Under the pieces are notes generated by a model. It was not told where the DNA came from, made no database searches, and saw only the letters and a program-made list of their open reading frames with translations. Positions 5,800 through 10,629 of a DNA stretch of 10,629 bases are shown piece by piece. The translations under genes and the position numbers were made by a program. Every line of letters begins with the position of its first letter. Within the stretch, counting starts at the first letter, position 1. Origin of the DNA: Candidatus Aenigmatarchaeota archaeon (lineage in GTDB: Archaea; Aenigmatarchaeota; Aenigmatarchaeia; QMZP01); assembly GCA_015520105.1 (NCBI GenBank), contig WAQT01000032.1, forward strand, positions 1 to 10,629. The letters are read 5' to 3'.

Positions 5800-7244
5800 C
5801 TGGAAAAGAGTCCTGCATGCTTGTGATATTCGGAGTGACGGGAGACCTTGCGAGAAAGAAGCTTGTTCCCGCGCTTTACAGGATGTTCAGCAAAGGCGTG
5901 AGAGTGCCTGTAGTGGGAGTGGGAAGGAGGGAATTCGATGCCAGGAGGTTTCTGAAGGAGATAGAAACAGAGAAACTCGGCGGGAATAAAGAAAGACTGA
6001 AGGAGTTCTCGGGTTATATTGATTATTTCCCCATGGACATAACATCTGAGGAGAAGACCGGAGAGTTCTCGGAGTTCATTAGGAGGAAGGAGAGAGAGTT
6101 CGACTGCGGCGGGAACAGGGTGTTCTATCTTGCGCTAGCACCGGAGCTGTTCGAGCATGCCACCAGGATAATAAGCTCTGACCCTGTTGTCAGGGGAAGC
6201 GGATGGAGGAGGGTGGTGTATGAAAAACCGTTCGGTTACGACCTGAAATCAGCGAGGTCGCTCAACAAGACCATAAGAAGGGTGTTCAGGGAGGAGGAGA
6301 TATACAGGATAGACCACTATCTGGGAAAGGAGCTGGTGCAGAACATCCTGGCCCTTAGATTTGGTAATCCCATGTTCAGGGAGTTGTGGAACAGAAGCTT
6401 TGTCGACCATGTGCAAATCACGCTTGCAGAGAGCGGTGGTGTGGGAAACCGGGCAGGATACTATGAGAAGGCAGGAGCTGTGAGGGACATGCTTCAGAAT
6501 CATGCGATGCAGATATTCTCTCTTGCCTCAATGGAGGAACCGGAATCTTTGGAAGCAGAAGAGCTGGCAGGAAGAAAGGCTGATGCCATAAGGAGGATAA
6601 TGAGCATCGGAAGCGATGATGTCGTAGCAGGCCAGTATGGAGAAGGCGAGATTGAGGGTAAGAGAGTCCCGGGTTACAGGGAGGAACCGGGAGTGAAGAA
6701 GGATTCCCTCACAGAGACATACATCGCGGTGAGGCTGTTCGTGAAAAGCGGAAGGTGGAGAGGTGTCCCTTTCTACATCAGGACAGGAAAGCGTATGGAG
6801 AGGGACGTCTCCGAGGTCAATATCGTTCTCAGGGACGCTCCTTCCATGATATTCGGTAAGAAGGAGGGAAACGTGATAAGCATAAGGATACAGCCGGACG
6901 AGGGAATAGCCATAAGATTCAACTCCAAGGTTCCGGGAAGTATGGAACTCAAGTCTGCCACAATGGAGTTCTGCCATGCGTGCGAGTTTGGCGCCACAAG
7001 CCCGGAAGCGTACGAGAAACTCCTTTCAGACGTGATAAGGGGGGACAAGACTCTGTTCACTGCATGGGAGGAGGTCGAGGCAAGCTGGATCTTCGCGGAC
7101 AGGGTCAGGAAAGCCGTGAAGAAGAGGCAGTTTCCGAACTACAGGGCCGGGTCATGGGGGCCCGAAGAAGCGGAGAGACTGATAAGAAGAGACGGCAGGG
7201 AATGGTTCTATCTTGAAAGGAAGATTAAGAGCGGCGGATATTAG
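5796..7244 (+). CDS. zwf: Glucose-6-phosphate 1-dehydrogenase
   Basis: The 482-residue enzyme oxidises glucose-6-phosphate to 6-phosphogluconolactone with reduction of NAD(P). Motifs in order are the nucleotide-binding FGVTGDLARKKL (about residues 10-21), FYLALAP, the EKPFG lysine, the active-site RIDHYLGKELVQNILALRFG, AESGGVGNRAGYYEKAGAVR, MLQNHAMQIF and the substrate-side IRTGKRM. It is a normal-length Zwf. This is the classical bacterial and eukaryotic family, unrelated to the short-chain-type enzyme that haloarchaea use. The ATG overlaps the lactonase stop by 4 bases. Translation is heavy in AGG/AGA arginine codons like its neighbours, so any transfer is old enough for codon use to have adapted. 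It is the last gene of the operon. Confidence 0.95.
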   Translation: MTGKESCMLVIFGVTGDLARKKLVPALYRMFSKGVRVPVVGVGRREFDARRFLKEIETEKLGGNKERLKEFSGYIDYFPMDITSEEKTGEFSEFIRRKEREFDCGGNRVFYLALAPELFEHATRIISSDPVVRGSGWRRVVYEKPFGYDLKSARSLNKTIRRVFREEEIYRIDHYLGKELVQNILALRFGNPMFRELWNRSFVDHVQITLAESGGVGNRAGYYEKAGAVRDMLQNHAMQIFSLASMEEPESLEAEELAGRKADAIRRIMSIGSDDVVAGQYGEGEIEGKRVPGYREEPGVKKDSLTETYIAVRLFVKSGRWRGVPFYIRTGKRMERDVSEVNIVLRDAPSMIFGKKEGNVISIRIQPDEGIAIRFNSKVPGSMELKSATMEFCHACEFGATSPEAYEKLLSDVIRGDKTLFTAWEEVEASWIFADRVRKAVKKRQFPNYRAGSWGPEEAERLIRRDGREWFYLERKIKSGGY

Positions 7245-7373
7245 CGGTTGTCGCGCAGTGAATCTGACATGCTAGGAAAGAGTCAGAATAACTCAGGTTC
7301 TGTTAAATGCTGTGTATATTAATTCATTAAGAACCGGTTTATGAAAAGAGAACTGGTAAGAAGAAATAAACGG

Positions 7374-7395
7374 GGCGAAGGCTTACGCCTTCACC
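7374..7395 (-). terminator. Hairpin at the 3' end of aEF1A
   Basis: On the minus strand GGTGAAGGC and GCCTTCGCC form a 9-bp stem (one U-G pair) with loop GTAA. The stem overlaps the last codons and stop of aEF1A, and the T-rich GTTTATTTCTTCTT follows. It separates aEF1A from the converging pentose phosphate operon. The 138-nt gap 7245-7382 holds nothing else I can assign. Confidence 0.55.
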
Positions 7396-8651
7396 AAGTC
7401 AATCACCATTCCCGCTGCTATGGTCTTGCCCATATCCCTGATTGCGAACTTTGCGAGCTGCGGGAAGTCGGACTGCTTCTCGACCGCGACAGGATGGGTT
7501 GGAACGACCTTTATTATCGCAGCGTCTCCTGACTTCAGCATGTCAGGGTTCTCCTCAACCACTGCGCCTGTTTTGGGGTCGAGCTTCTTCTGAATCTCGG
7601 TTATCTTGCACGCCACATGAGCTGTGTGGATGTGGAACACGGGCGTGTAACCTTTTGTTATGACAGTGGGGTGCTGGAGCACGAGTATCTGCGCTGTGAA
7701 CTCCTTTGCCACTGTGGGCGGGTTGTCCGGATGTCCGACAACGTCTCCTCTCCTGATGTCGTTCTTTCCGACACCCCTGACGTTGAAGCCGATGTTGTCT
7801 CCAGGCTCTGCCTTGTCTATCTGTTTGTGATGCATCTCTATGGACTTCACTTCTCCCTGCACGTTGCTCGGCATGAAGACAATCTTGTCGCCAGGCTTCA
7901 TAACGCCTGTCTCCACCCTTCCGACAGGAACCGTTCCAACGCCTGTTATGTTGTACACGTCCTGAACAGGCATTCTCAGCGGCTTGTCTATTGGTTTTTC
8001 GGGCGGTGTTATCGCTTCGTCAAGGGCCTTGATAAGAGTCGGTCCGGTGTACCATGCCATATTCTCGGACTTCTTCACCACGTTGTCTCCCTGATATGCG
8101 GATACAGGTATGAAGGGAACCTGGTCGAGTTTGTATCCGAGAGTCTGCAGAAGCTTTCCGACAGCCTCCTTGACTTCCTTGTATTTGGATTCGTCGTAGT
8201 TCACTGCATCCATCTTGTTTATTGCCACAACAACCTGGTTGATTCCAAGGACCTTTGCAAGGTACATGTGCTCCTTGGTCTGCTCCTGTATGCCGTCCTT
8301 CGCTGAAACCACAAGGATTGCAGCGTCTGCCTGGGACGCTCCTGTTATCATGTTCTTGACAAAGTCCCTGTGGCCGGGCGCATCGATTATGGTGTAGTAG
8401 TACTTGTCTGTATTGAATCCCTTGTACATCAGGTCTATTGTTACGCCCCTTTCCCTTTCCTCCTTGAGGTTGTCCATCACGAAGGCAAACTCAAACGTCT
8501 CTTTTTTGAGTTCCTTTGCCTTTTCCTTCAGCTTTCTCATCTCCTGCTCAGGTATTGAACCCGAGTCGAAGAGCAGTCTTCCTATGAGTGTGGACTTTCC
8601 ATGGTCTACGTGACCGGTTGTTATTATGTTTATGTGCGGTTTTTCTGCCAT
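7383..8651 (-). CDS. tuf: Translation elongation factor 1-alpha (aEF1A)
   Basis: The 422-residue GTPase delivers aminoacyl-tRNA to the ribosomal A site. The G motifs are GHVDHGKST (G1), ERERGVTID (G2), DAPGHRDF (G3), NKMDA (G4) and PVSAY (G5). They are followed by the two beta-barrel domains, including GVGTVPVGRVETG and the C-terminal PQLAKFAIRDMGKTIAAGMV. Length is normal for archaea (about 425). An upstream in-frame ATG at 8711 exists, but MAEKPHINIITTGHVDHGKS at 8651 is the family start and has GGGGAGTGAT in front. It is a single-gene unit here, not next to S10 or EF-2. The promoter lies about 90 nt upstream, giving an unusually long leader for this window. Confidence 0.97.
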   Translation of the reverse strand: MAEKPHINIITTGHVDHGKSTLIGRLLFDSGSIPEQEMRKLKEKAKELKKETFEFAFVMDNLKEERERGVTIDLMYKGFNTDKYYYTIIDAPGHRDFVKNMITGASQADAAILVVSAKDGIQEQTKEHMYLAKVLGINQVVVAINKMDAVNYDESKYKEVKEAVGKLLQTLGYKLDQVPFIPVSAYQGDNVVKKSENMAWYTGPTLIKALDEAITPPEKPIDKPLRMPVQDVYNITGVGTVPVGRVETGVMKPGDKIVFMPSNVQGEVKSIEMHHKQIDKAEPGDNIGFNVRGVGKNDIRRGDVVGHPDNPPTVAKEFTAQILVLQHPTVITKGYTPVFHIHTAHVACKITEIQKKLDPKTGAVVEENPDMLKSGDAAIIKVVPTHPVAVEKQSDFPQLAKFAIRDMGKTIAAGMVIDLVKA

Positions 8652-8695
8652 TTTATCACTCCCCTTTATTTTATTCTCATTGTGAATATAACCGA

Positions 8696-8713
8696 TATTG
8701 GCTGATACCAATA
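8696..8713 (-). promoter_or_regulatory. Hairpin in the aEF1A leader
   Basis: TATTGG and CCAATA form a 6-bp inverted repeat around six bases, within the probable 5' leader (about 65 nt from the predicted start near 8715-8720 to the ATG). It may be structural or chance; no known riboswitch motif is visible. Confidence 0.25.
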
Positions 8714-8738
8714 AAGGTCATATAGTATGAATAGAGAG

Positions 8739-8748
8739 TATTTATAAA
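8739..8748 (-). promoter_or_regulatory. TATA box for aEF1A
   Basis: On the minus strand CCTTTATAAATAC contains a strong archaeal TATA box. A second AT-rich box (atttaaat, 8753-8760) lies just upstream. The structured element C2 ends about 30 nt further upstream on the same strand, so read-through from C2 into aEF1A is possible. Confidence 0.55.
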
Positions 8749-8776
8749 GGTTATTTAAATCTTTTGGTCGCCTGGA

Positions 8777-8973
8777 GAGCGTAACCGATAAATCGCCTGA
8801 ACAATTGTTTCCCGGCACCGCTATCACGGCCTGAAGCAAGAAGTCCTTGAGCGCAGCGTCTCTTGACAATAAGCCTTTTATCTTCCAGGCACGAATTCCA
8901 TTCTGGGGCAACAATATTTCTCCGTTCATATGGCTTCTATAATGGTCCCGGATGGATTAATCAGACACGCCCC
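8777..8973 (-). ncRNA. Structured RNA/element family, copy C2
   Basis: This minus-strand copy is about 197 nt. On that strand it opens with GGGCGTGTCTGATTAATCC, of which GCGTGTCTGATTAATCC is identical to C1 137-153. It continues with the CCCCAGAAxGGAATTCGTG hairpin block (8864-8908), then an 87-nt block (8783-8869) identical to C3, and ends TTACGCTC. The terminal helix is GGGCGTG with TACGCTC. It lacks about 38 nt present in C1 and the segment matching C1 365-380. Within the shared hairpin C1's ACG/CGT becomes ATG/CGT, so pairing is kept by a G-U. A TATA box (gatataaaac on the minus strand) lies 18 nt before GCGTG. No long conserved reading frame is shared by the copies. Confidence 0.6.
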
Positions 8974-8979
8974 GTGTAA

Positions 8980-8990
8980 AGTTTTATATC
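8980..8990. promoter_or_regulatory. Shared TATA box between C2 and the 9009 ORF
   Basis: The sequence gttttatatc reads gatataaaac on the other strand. It lies about 20-28 nt before the ATG at 9009 on the plus strand and about 18 nt before the C2 start on the minus strand. It could drive both, and the plus-strand message would be leaderless. Confidence 0.45.
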
Positions 8991-9008
8991 GTTTACACAA
9001 GTAATATT

Positions 9009-9368
9009 ATGTCAAAAACAAATTTTGGTGATGTGAAAATTAGAACAAATTCTAAATGGAGACCGCCTGAAGACTTGACTATATTCAAGATAGAAACGCA
9101 CAAAATCGGCAATACATACTATTCCTATCACAAAGTCAAGAAAGACAGTAACGCCTATGGTCGCTTCAAGAATATGGTAAGACGAATGTTCAAAGACCTT
9201 GATATAAGTGGCGACAAGGACAGGACAATATATAAGAACGACTATCTTGTAATAATTGTTTACAAATCTGATAATTTCTACCACATAGAGAGCATATCCG
9301 ACATAGCAAACAGGATGACAATAGGCAACATAATACAGATGTCATTCTCTCCGAAAGACGCAAAATAA
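9009..9368 (+). CDS. Orphan protein, unknown function
   Basis: The 119-residue soluble protein has no signal peptide or membrane helix. It is rich in Lys, Asp, Ile and Tyr (THKIGNTYYSYHKVKK; DRTIYKNDYLVIIVYKSDNF), with alternating hydrophobic strands suggesting a small alpha-beta fold. I do not recognise a family. Its AT-rich composition and AAA/AAT/ATA codon use differ from the AGG-rich, GC-richer neighbours, suggesting acquired DNA. It has no Shine-Dalgarno sequence, but the TATA box at 8981-8988 sits at leaderless distance. It diverges from structured element C2, from which it is separated by only about 35 nt. A perfect hairpin follows its stop. Confidence 0.55.
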   Translation: MSKTNFGDVKIRTNSKWRPPEDLTIFKIETHKIGNTYYSYHKVKKDSNAYGRFKNMVRRMFKDLDISGDKDRTIYKNDYLVIIVYKSDNFYHIESISDIANRMTIGNIIQMSFSPKDAK

Positions 9369-9377
9369 TCTGAATGA

Positions 9378-9403
9378 ATACCATATAATCGCTTATATGG
9401 TAT
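9378..9403 (+). repeat. Perfect 11-bp palindromic hairpin
   Basis: ATACCATATAA and TTATATGGTAT pair perfectly around TCGC, 10 nt after the 9009 ORF stop. It could end that transcript, although no T-run follows. Its arms also contain TATA-like sequence. Confidence 0.5.
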
Positions 9404-9425
9404 GAAGGGATTGTGCCTCATAGGA

Positions 9426-9439
9426 ATTGGGTAAGATGG
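9426..9439 (+). repeat. Inverted repeat A, left arm
   Basis: ATTGGGTAAGATGG is the exact reverse complement of 9944-9957 (14/14). It lies just before the ribosome binding site of the 9455 ORF. Confidence 0.6.
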
Positions 9440-9454
9440 GAAAGGAGGTCAAAC

Positions 9455-9598
9455 ATGGGAGGATTTCCGTATTTTATAGAAGATGAGATTGACCTGTTGA
9501 TGTGTTCTGATTGCACATTAGGTGGTATTTACCTGTTTTGGAAGAGGGAAGCGGAATATAAAGGGTCTTCCGCACAACCCCAATGGTTGGGACTTTGA
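9455..9598 (+). CDS. Small orphan ORF, probably frameshifted
   Basis: The ATG at 9455 follows AAAGGAGGTCAAAC, a strong Shine-Dalgarno, and encodes MGGFPYFIEDEIDLLMCSDC and so on for 47 residues, stopping at 9596-9598. In the +1 frame an uninterrupted, protein-like reading runs past that stop: GLPHNPNGWDFDRSIEEQIE and then ELKNK to the TAA at 9639-9641. The charged helical tail looks more natural than the in-frame end SSAQPQWLGL. A single-base shift somewhere in about 9524-9598 would join them into about 61 residues. It may be a decayed gene, a programmed frameshift or a sequencing error. No family is recognised. Confidence 0.35.
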   Translation: MGGFPYFIEDEIDLLMCSDCTLGGIYLFWKREAEYKGSSAQPQWLGL

Positions 9599-9646
9599 CA
9601 GGTCAATAGAAGAACAGATTGAAGAGCTGAAAAACAAATAAACCAT

Positions 9647-9666
9647 GTGCGTTCACTATCGGTGAC
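9647..9666 (+). repeat. Inverted repeat B, left arm
   Basis: GTGCGTTCACTATCGGTGAC matches the reverse complement of 9965-9985 (GTGCGTTCAC and GGTGAC identical, loop different). Each arm is itself a small hairpin (TCAC/GTGA). The left arm lies just upstream of the 9701 ORF. Confidence 0.6.
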
Positions 9667-9700
9667 ACCTAAAACCAAAATGAAAGGAGGAGATAGTGAA

Positions 9701-9937
9701 ATGAGTTTGCCTAAAGGACATATAGCAACAAACCCTCTGGAAATCAATGCACATGGAAAACACGCAGACCTCATCGCTGGAACAAGCTTCGGTTCTCACC
9801 AAATGCGTATAGACCCTTATGGCAATGTGATTGACGAACAACTGAACTTCAGCAAGAATTTCCTTCGTGCCGAAGACCCACGATGCACAGCGATGGGCGG
9901 TTATGTGCCTGTGAATATGCACGGGCATAAAATATAA
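9701..9937 (+). CDS. Small orphan protein, unknown function
   Basis: The 78-residue protein starts at the ATG at 9701 behind AAAGGAGGAGATAGTGAA. An upstream in-frame ATG at 9647 falls inside inverted repeat B and lacks a ribosome binding site. The sequence is His-rich and Gly-rich (KGHIATNPLEINAHGKHADL; GSHQMRIDPYGNVIDE; YVPVNMHGHK) with no membrane segment. I do not recognise it. The histidines could bind metal, but no defined motif is visible. It is enclosed by inverted repeat B (9647-9666 and 9965-9985) and followed by a terminator hairpin. The strong GGAGG start signal differs from the GTGAT starts of the core genes. Confidence 0.5.
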   Translation: MSLPKGHIATNPLEINAHGKHADLIAGTSFGSHQMRIDPYGNVIDEQLNFSKNFLRAEDPRCTAMGGYVPVNMHGHKI

Positions 9938-9943
9938 AAACAA

Positions 9944-9957
9944 CCATCTTACCCAAT
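9944..9957 (-). repeat. Inverted repeat A, right arm
   Basis: CCATCTTACCCAAT is the perfect complement of 9426-9439. It lies between the 9701 ORF stop and the right arm of repeat B, so the arms interlace (A, B, A', B'). Confidence 0.6.
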
Positions 9958-9964
9958 CACATTC

Positions 9965-9985
9965 GTCACCTGATGGTGAACGCAC
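9965..9985 (-). repeat. Inverted repeat B, right arm
   Basis: GTCACCTGATGGTGAACGCAC is the inverted partner of 9647-9666. It is self-complementary (TCACC/GGTGA) with a loop differing from the left arm, so hairpin potential is kept in both arms. Confidence 0.6.
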
Positions 9986-9988
9986 TTT

Positions 9989-10026
9989 AAGGGGATGTCT
10001 CTCTCGCAGGGGCATCCCTTTTTTCG
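9989..10026 (+). terminator. Terminator hairpin after the islet ORFs
   Basis: AAGGGGATG (9989-9997) and CATCCCTTT (10013-10021) form a 9-bp stem with one G-U, followed directly by a run of T. It looks like an intrinsic terminator for the 9455-9701 transcript, of the bacterial or phage style. The stretch 9938-10189 otherwise holds inverted repeat arms and element C3, with no gene. Confidence 0.6.
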
Positions 10027-10037
10027 TTGTATTATAT

Positions 10038-10167
10038 GAGCGTTTCTGATTATTCGCCAAACCGATAAATCGCCTGAACAATTGTTTCCCGGCACCGCTA
10101 TCACGGCCTGAAGCAAGAAGTCCTTGAGCGCAGCGTCTCTTGACAAGAATCCGGACAGACACAAGAC
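10038..10167 (-). ncRNA. Structured RNA/element family, copy C3 (shortened)
   Basis: On the minus strand this copy has the 87-nt block (10060-10146) identical to C2, then TTGGCGAATAATCAGAAACGC and TC (10038-10060), which matches C1 365-387 at 21/23. The 5' part is reduced: CTTGTGTCTGTCCGG replaces the long first half of C1 and C2. GTGTCTG could pair with CAGAAAC (one mismatch), keeping a weak terminal helix. So C3 has C1's 3' end, C2's core and an internal deletion. It lies 23 nt downstream of tRNA-Leu on the same strand and could be read from it. It may be a degraded copy. The 5' boundary is approximate. Confidence 0.5.
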
Positions 10168-10203
10168 CGACAGGTATAATGGTATGGAATGCGGGGGACG
10201 AGG

Positions 10204-10277
10204 TTCCCGTTCTCATTTGAAGGCGGTTTCTGCCCCACAGCTTTTTGCAAAAGGCGGAAGCCTCTAAAAAGCTGTGA
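10204..10277 (-). other. tRNA-Leu T-loop intron (59/60)
   Basis: The 74-nt insertion splits the T-loop after TTCGAA. It contains a perfect 10-bp stem ACAGCTTTTT/AAAAAGCTGT. TTCG of the T-loop can pair with CGGG (10209-10206) to give the central 4-bp helix, with AAT and AAC as three-base bulges. That is the expected bulge-helix-bulge splice geometry. Confidence 0.65.
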
Positions 10278-10309
10278 TTCGAACTCGCGCAGCGACTAAC
10301 GCACTAGGC

Positions 10310-10351
10310 ATCCGCGGGCGACAGCAAGGTACTTCGCACTGCTGAACGCCT
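10310..10351 (-). other. tRNA-Leu anticodon-loop intron (37/38)
   Basis: The 42-nt intron follows G37. Its own hairpin is GGCG/CGCC plus CAGCA/TGCTG. The flanking three-base elements (GGA and ATG) resemble a relaxed bulge-helix-bulge at the usual archaeal site. The exact junction could move by a base. Confidence 0.65.
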
Positions 10352-10412
10352 CCTCAACCTAGCCCCTTTGACCGCTCGGGCACCCCCGCATAGTGGAAAT
10401 AATGAGAGATGG

Positions 10413-10425
10413 GGTTTAAATATTT
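10413..10425 (-). promoter_or_regulatory. TATA box for tRNA-Leu
   Basis: AAATATTTAAACC on the minus strand lies 24-36 nt upstream of the tRNA 5' end and just after the 3' end of the upstream tRNA. The two tRNAs therefore seem separately promoted. Confidence 0.5.
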
Positions 10426-10427
10426 AG

Positions 10428-10629
10428 TGCGGGGAGCCGGACTCCCTTGCACTATCGGTTAACCCCCTGCCCTGTTATCCTGTATTAAAGGGGATGATAG
10501 CACACTAAGAAGGGGGAATGTTTCCCCCTTCTTGTGTTTCGAACCGGCGAAGGCACTGCCATGCTTTTACGAGTTTTTGCGGAGGTTTTGGAAGACGCGT
10601 CAGCTCTCGTAAAAGCCTCTTAGCCACAG
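10428..10629 (-). tRNA. Second tRNA, 5' end beyond the window, T-loop intron
   Basis: The 3' part is clear on the minus strand: T-stem GCCGG (10548-10544), T-loop TTCGAA, then an intron, then CCGGC (10440-10436), acceptor TCCCCGC (10435-10429) and A at 10428. GGCAGTGCC before the T-stem looks like a long variable arm, so this is Leu or Ser; A at the discriminator favours Leu. Further 5' lies a perfect 11-bp stem, GCTTTTACGAG with CTCGTAAAAGC, around about 32 nt. It may contain the anticodon stem plus another intron. I could not assign the anticodon with a proper U33. The expected 5' acceptor strand (GCGGGGA) lies outside the window. Confidence 0.6.
10442..10537 (-). other. T-loop intron of the second tRNA (59/60)
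   Basis: The 96-nt insertion is at the same T-loop position as in tRNA-Leu(GAG). It contains a perfect 12-bp stem AAGAAGGGGGAA/TTCCCCCTTCTT closed by ACA, extended by ACAC/GTGT. GGG before the 3' bulge can pair with TTC of the T-loop (three of four pairs). There is room for no homing endonuclease. Confidence 0.6.

Larger units (their letters stand above)
10190..10389 (-). tRNA. tRNA-Leu(GAG) with two introns
   Basis: On the minus strand the acceptor GCGGGGG (10389-10383) pairs with CCCCCGC (10197-10191), with discriminator A at 10190 and no encoded CCA. The D arm is CCC...GGG with GCGGTCAAA. The anticodon stem CTAGG/CCTAG holds loop TTGAGG with anticodon GAG at 10355-10353. The variable arm is 15 nt (10303-10289). 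The T-stem GCGAG pairs with CTCGT around TTCGAA. Two introns interrupt it: 10310-10351 in the anticodon loop (37/38) and 10204-10277 in the T-loop (59/60). Removing both leaves 84 nt, right for an archaeal tRNA-Leu. The long variable arm, A73 and anticodon agree on leucine. A TATA box lies 25-36 nt upstream. Splice points are inferred, within about one base. Confidence 0.85.

Noticed and set aside
7617..8306. 229-residue ORF antisense to aEF1A
   Set aside because: It is a mirror frame of a certain, highly conserved gene. The protein is Cys/His/Leu/Val-rich without domain logic.
8777..10167. CRISPR-like array
   Set aside because: There are only two long identical repeats over 1 kb apart, with no short regular repeat-spacer pattern.
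10038..10200. tRNA-Leu 3' end as an integration site for the islet
   Set aside because: No second copy of the tRNA 3' end is seen at the other edge of the islet, and no integrase gene is present in the window.
9656..10216. 186-residue minus-strand ORF
   Set aside because: It runs through repeat arms, the terminator, C3 and the 3' end of the tRNA gene, and reads as non-protein sequence.

Overview
The window is archaeal. It carries aEF1A, ribosomal proteins S19e and S27e, a PDCD5-family protein and RNase P subunit Rpp21/Rnp4. Promoters look like TATA boxes about 25 nt upstream of starts, and most starts are preceded by the archaeal Shine-Dalgarno core GTGAT. tRNA genes have introns and no encoded CCA. 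The compact layout and AGG/AGA-rich codon use suggest a small-genome lineage such as a DPANN archaeon (Micrarchaeota or Diapherotrites-like), but that placement is an inference.

Layout. 1-469 has no convincing gene; it holds a 253-nt structured element (copy C1, 135-387) behind a TATA box. 470-3072 is a plus-strand run: a membrane-anchored winged-helix protein, Rnp4, a small two-helix membrane protein, S19e, PDCD5 and S27e (the last closed by a hairpin). 3130-7244 is a tight four-gene operon: glucokinase, 6-phosphogluconate dehydrogenase, 6-phosphogluconolactonase and glucose-6-phosphate dehydrogenase. Together they take glucose to ribulose-5-phosphate plus CO2, yielding two reduced nicotinamide cofactors. 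aEF1A (7383-8651, minus) converges on this operon, with a hairpin at its 3' end.

8777-10167 is an accessory islet. Two further copies of the structured element (C2 8777-8973, C3 about 10038-10167, both minus strand) share 87 identical bases. They bracket three small orphan ORFs with unusual start signals, one apparently frameshifted, plus interlaced inverted repeats and a terminator. The right end (10190-10629, minus) has a tRNA-Leu(GAG) with two introns, one in the anticodon loop and one in the T-loop. It also has the 3' part of a second tRNA with a T-loop intron.

Most interesting are the C1/C2/C3 family (a candidate undescribed structured RNA or short non-autonomous mobile element), the islet it brackets, the T-loop tRNA introns, and a complete bacterial-type oxidative pentose phosphate operon in an archaeon.
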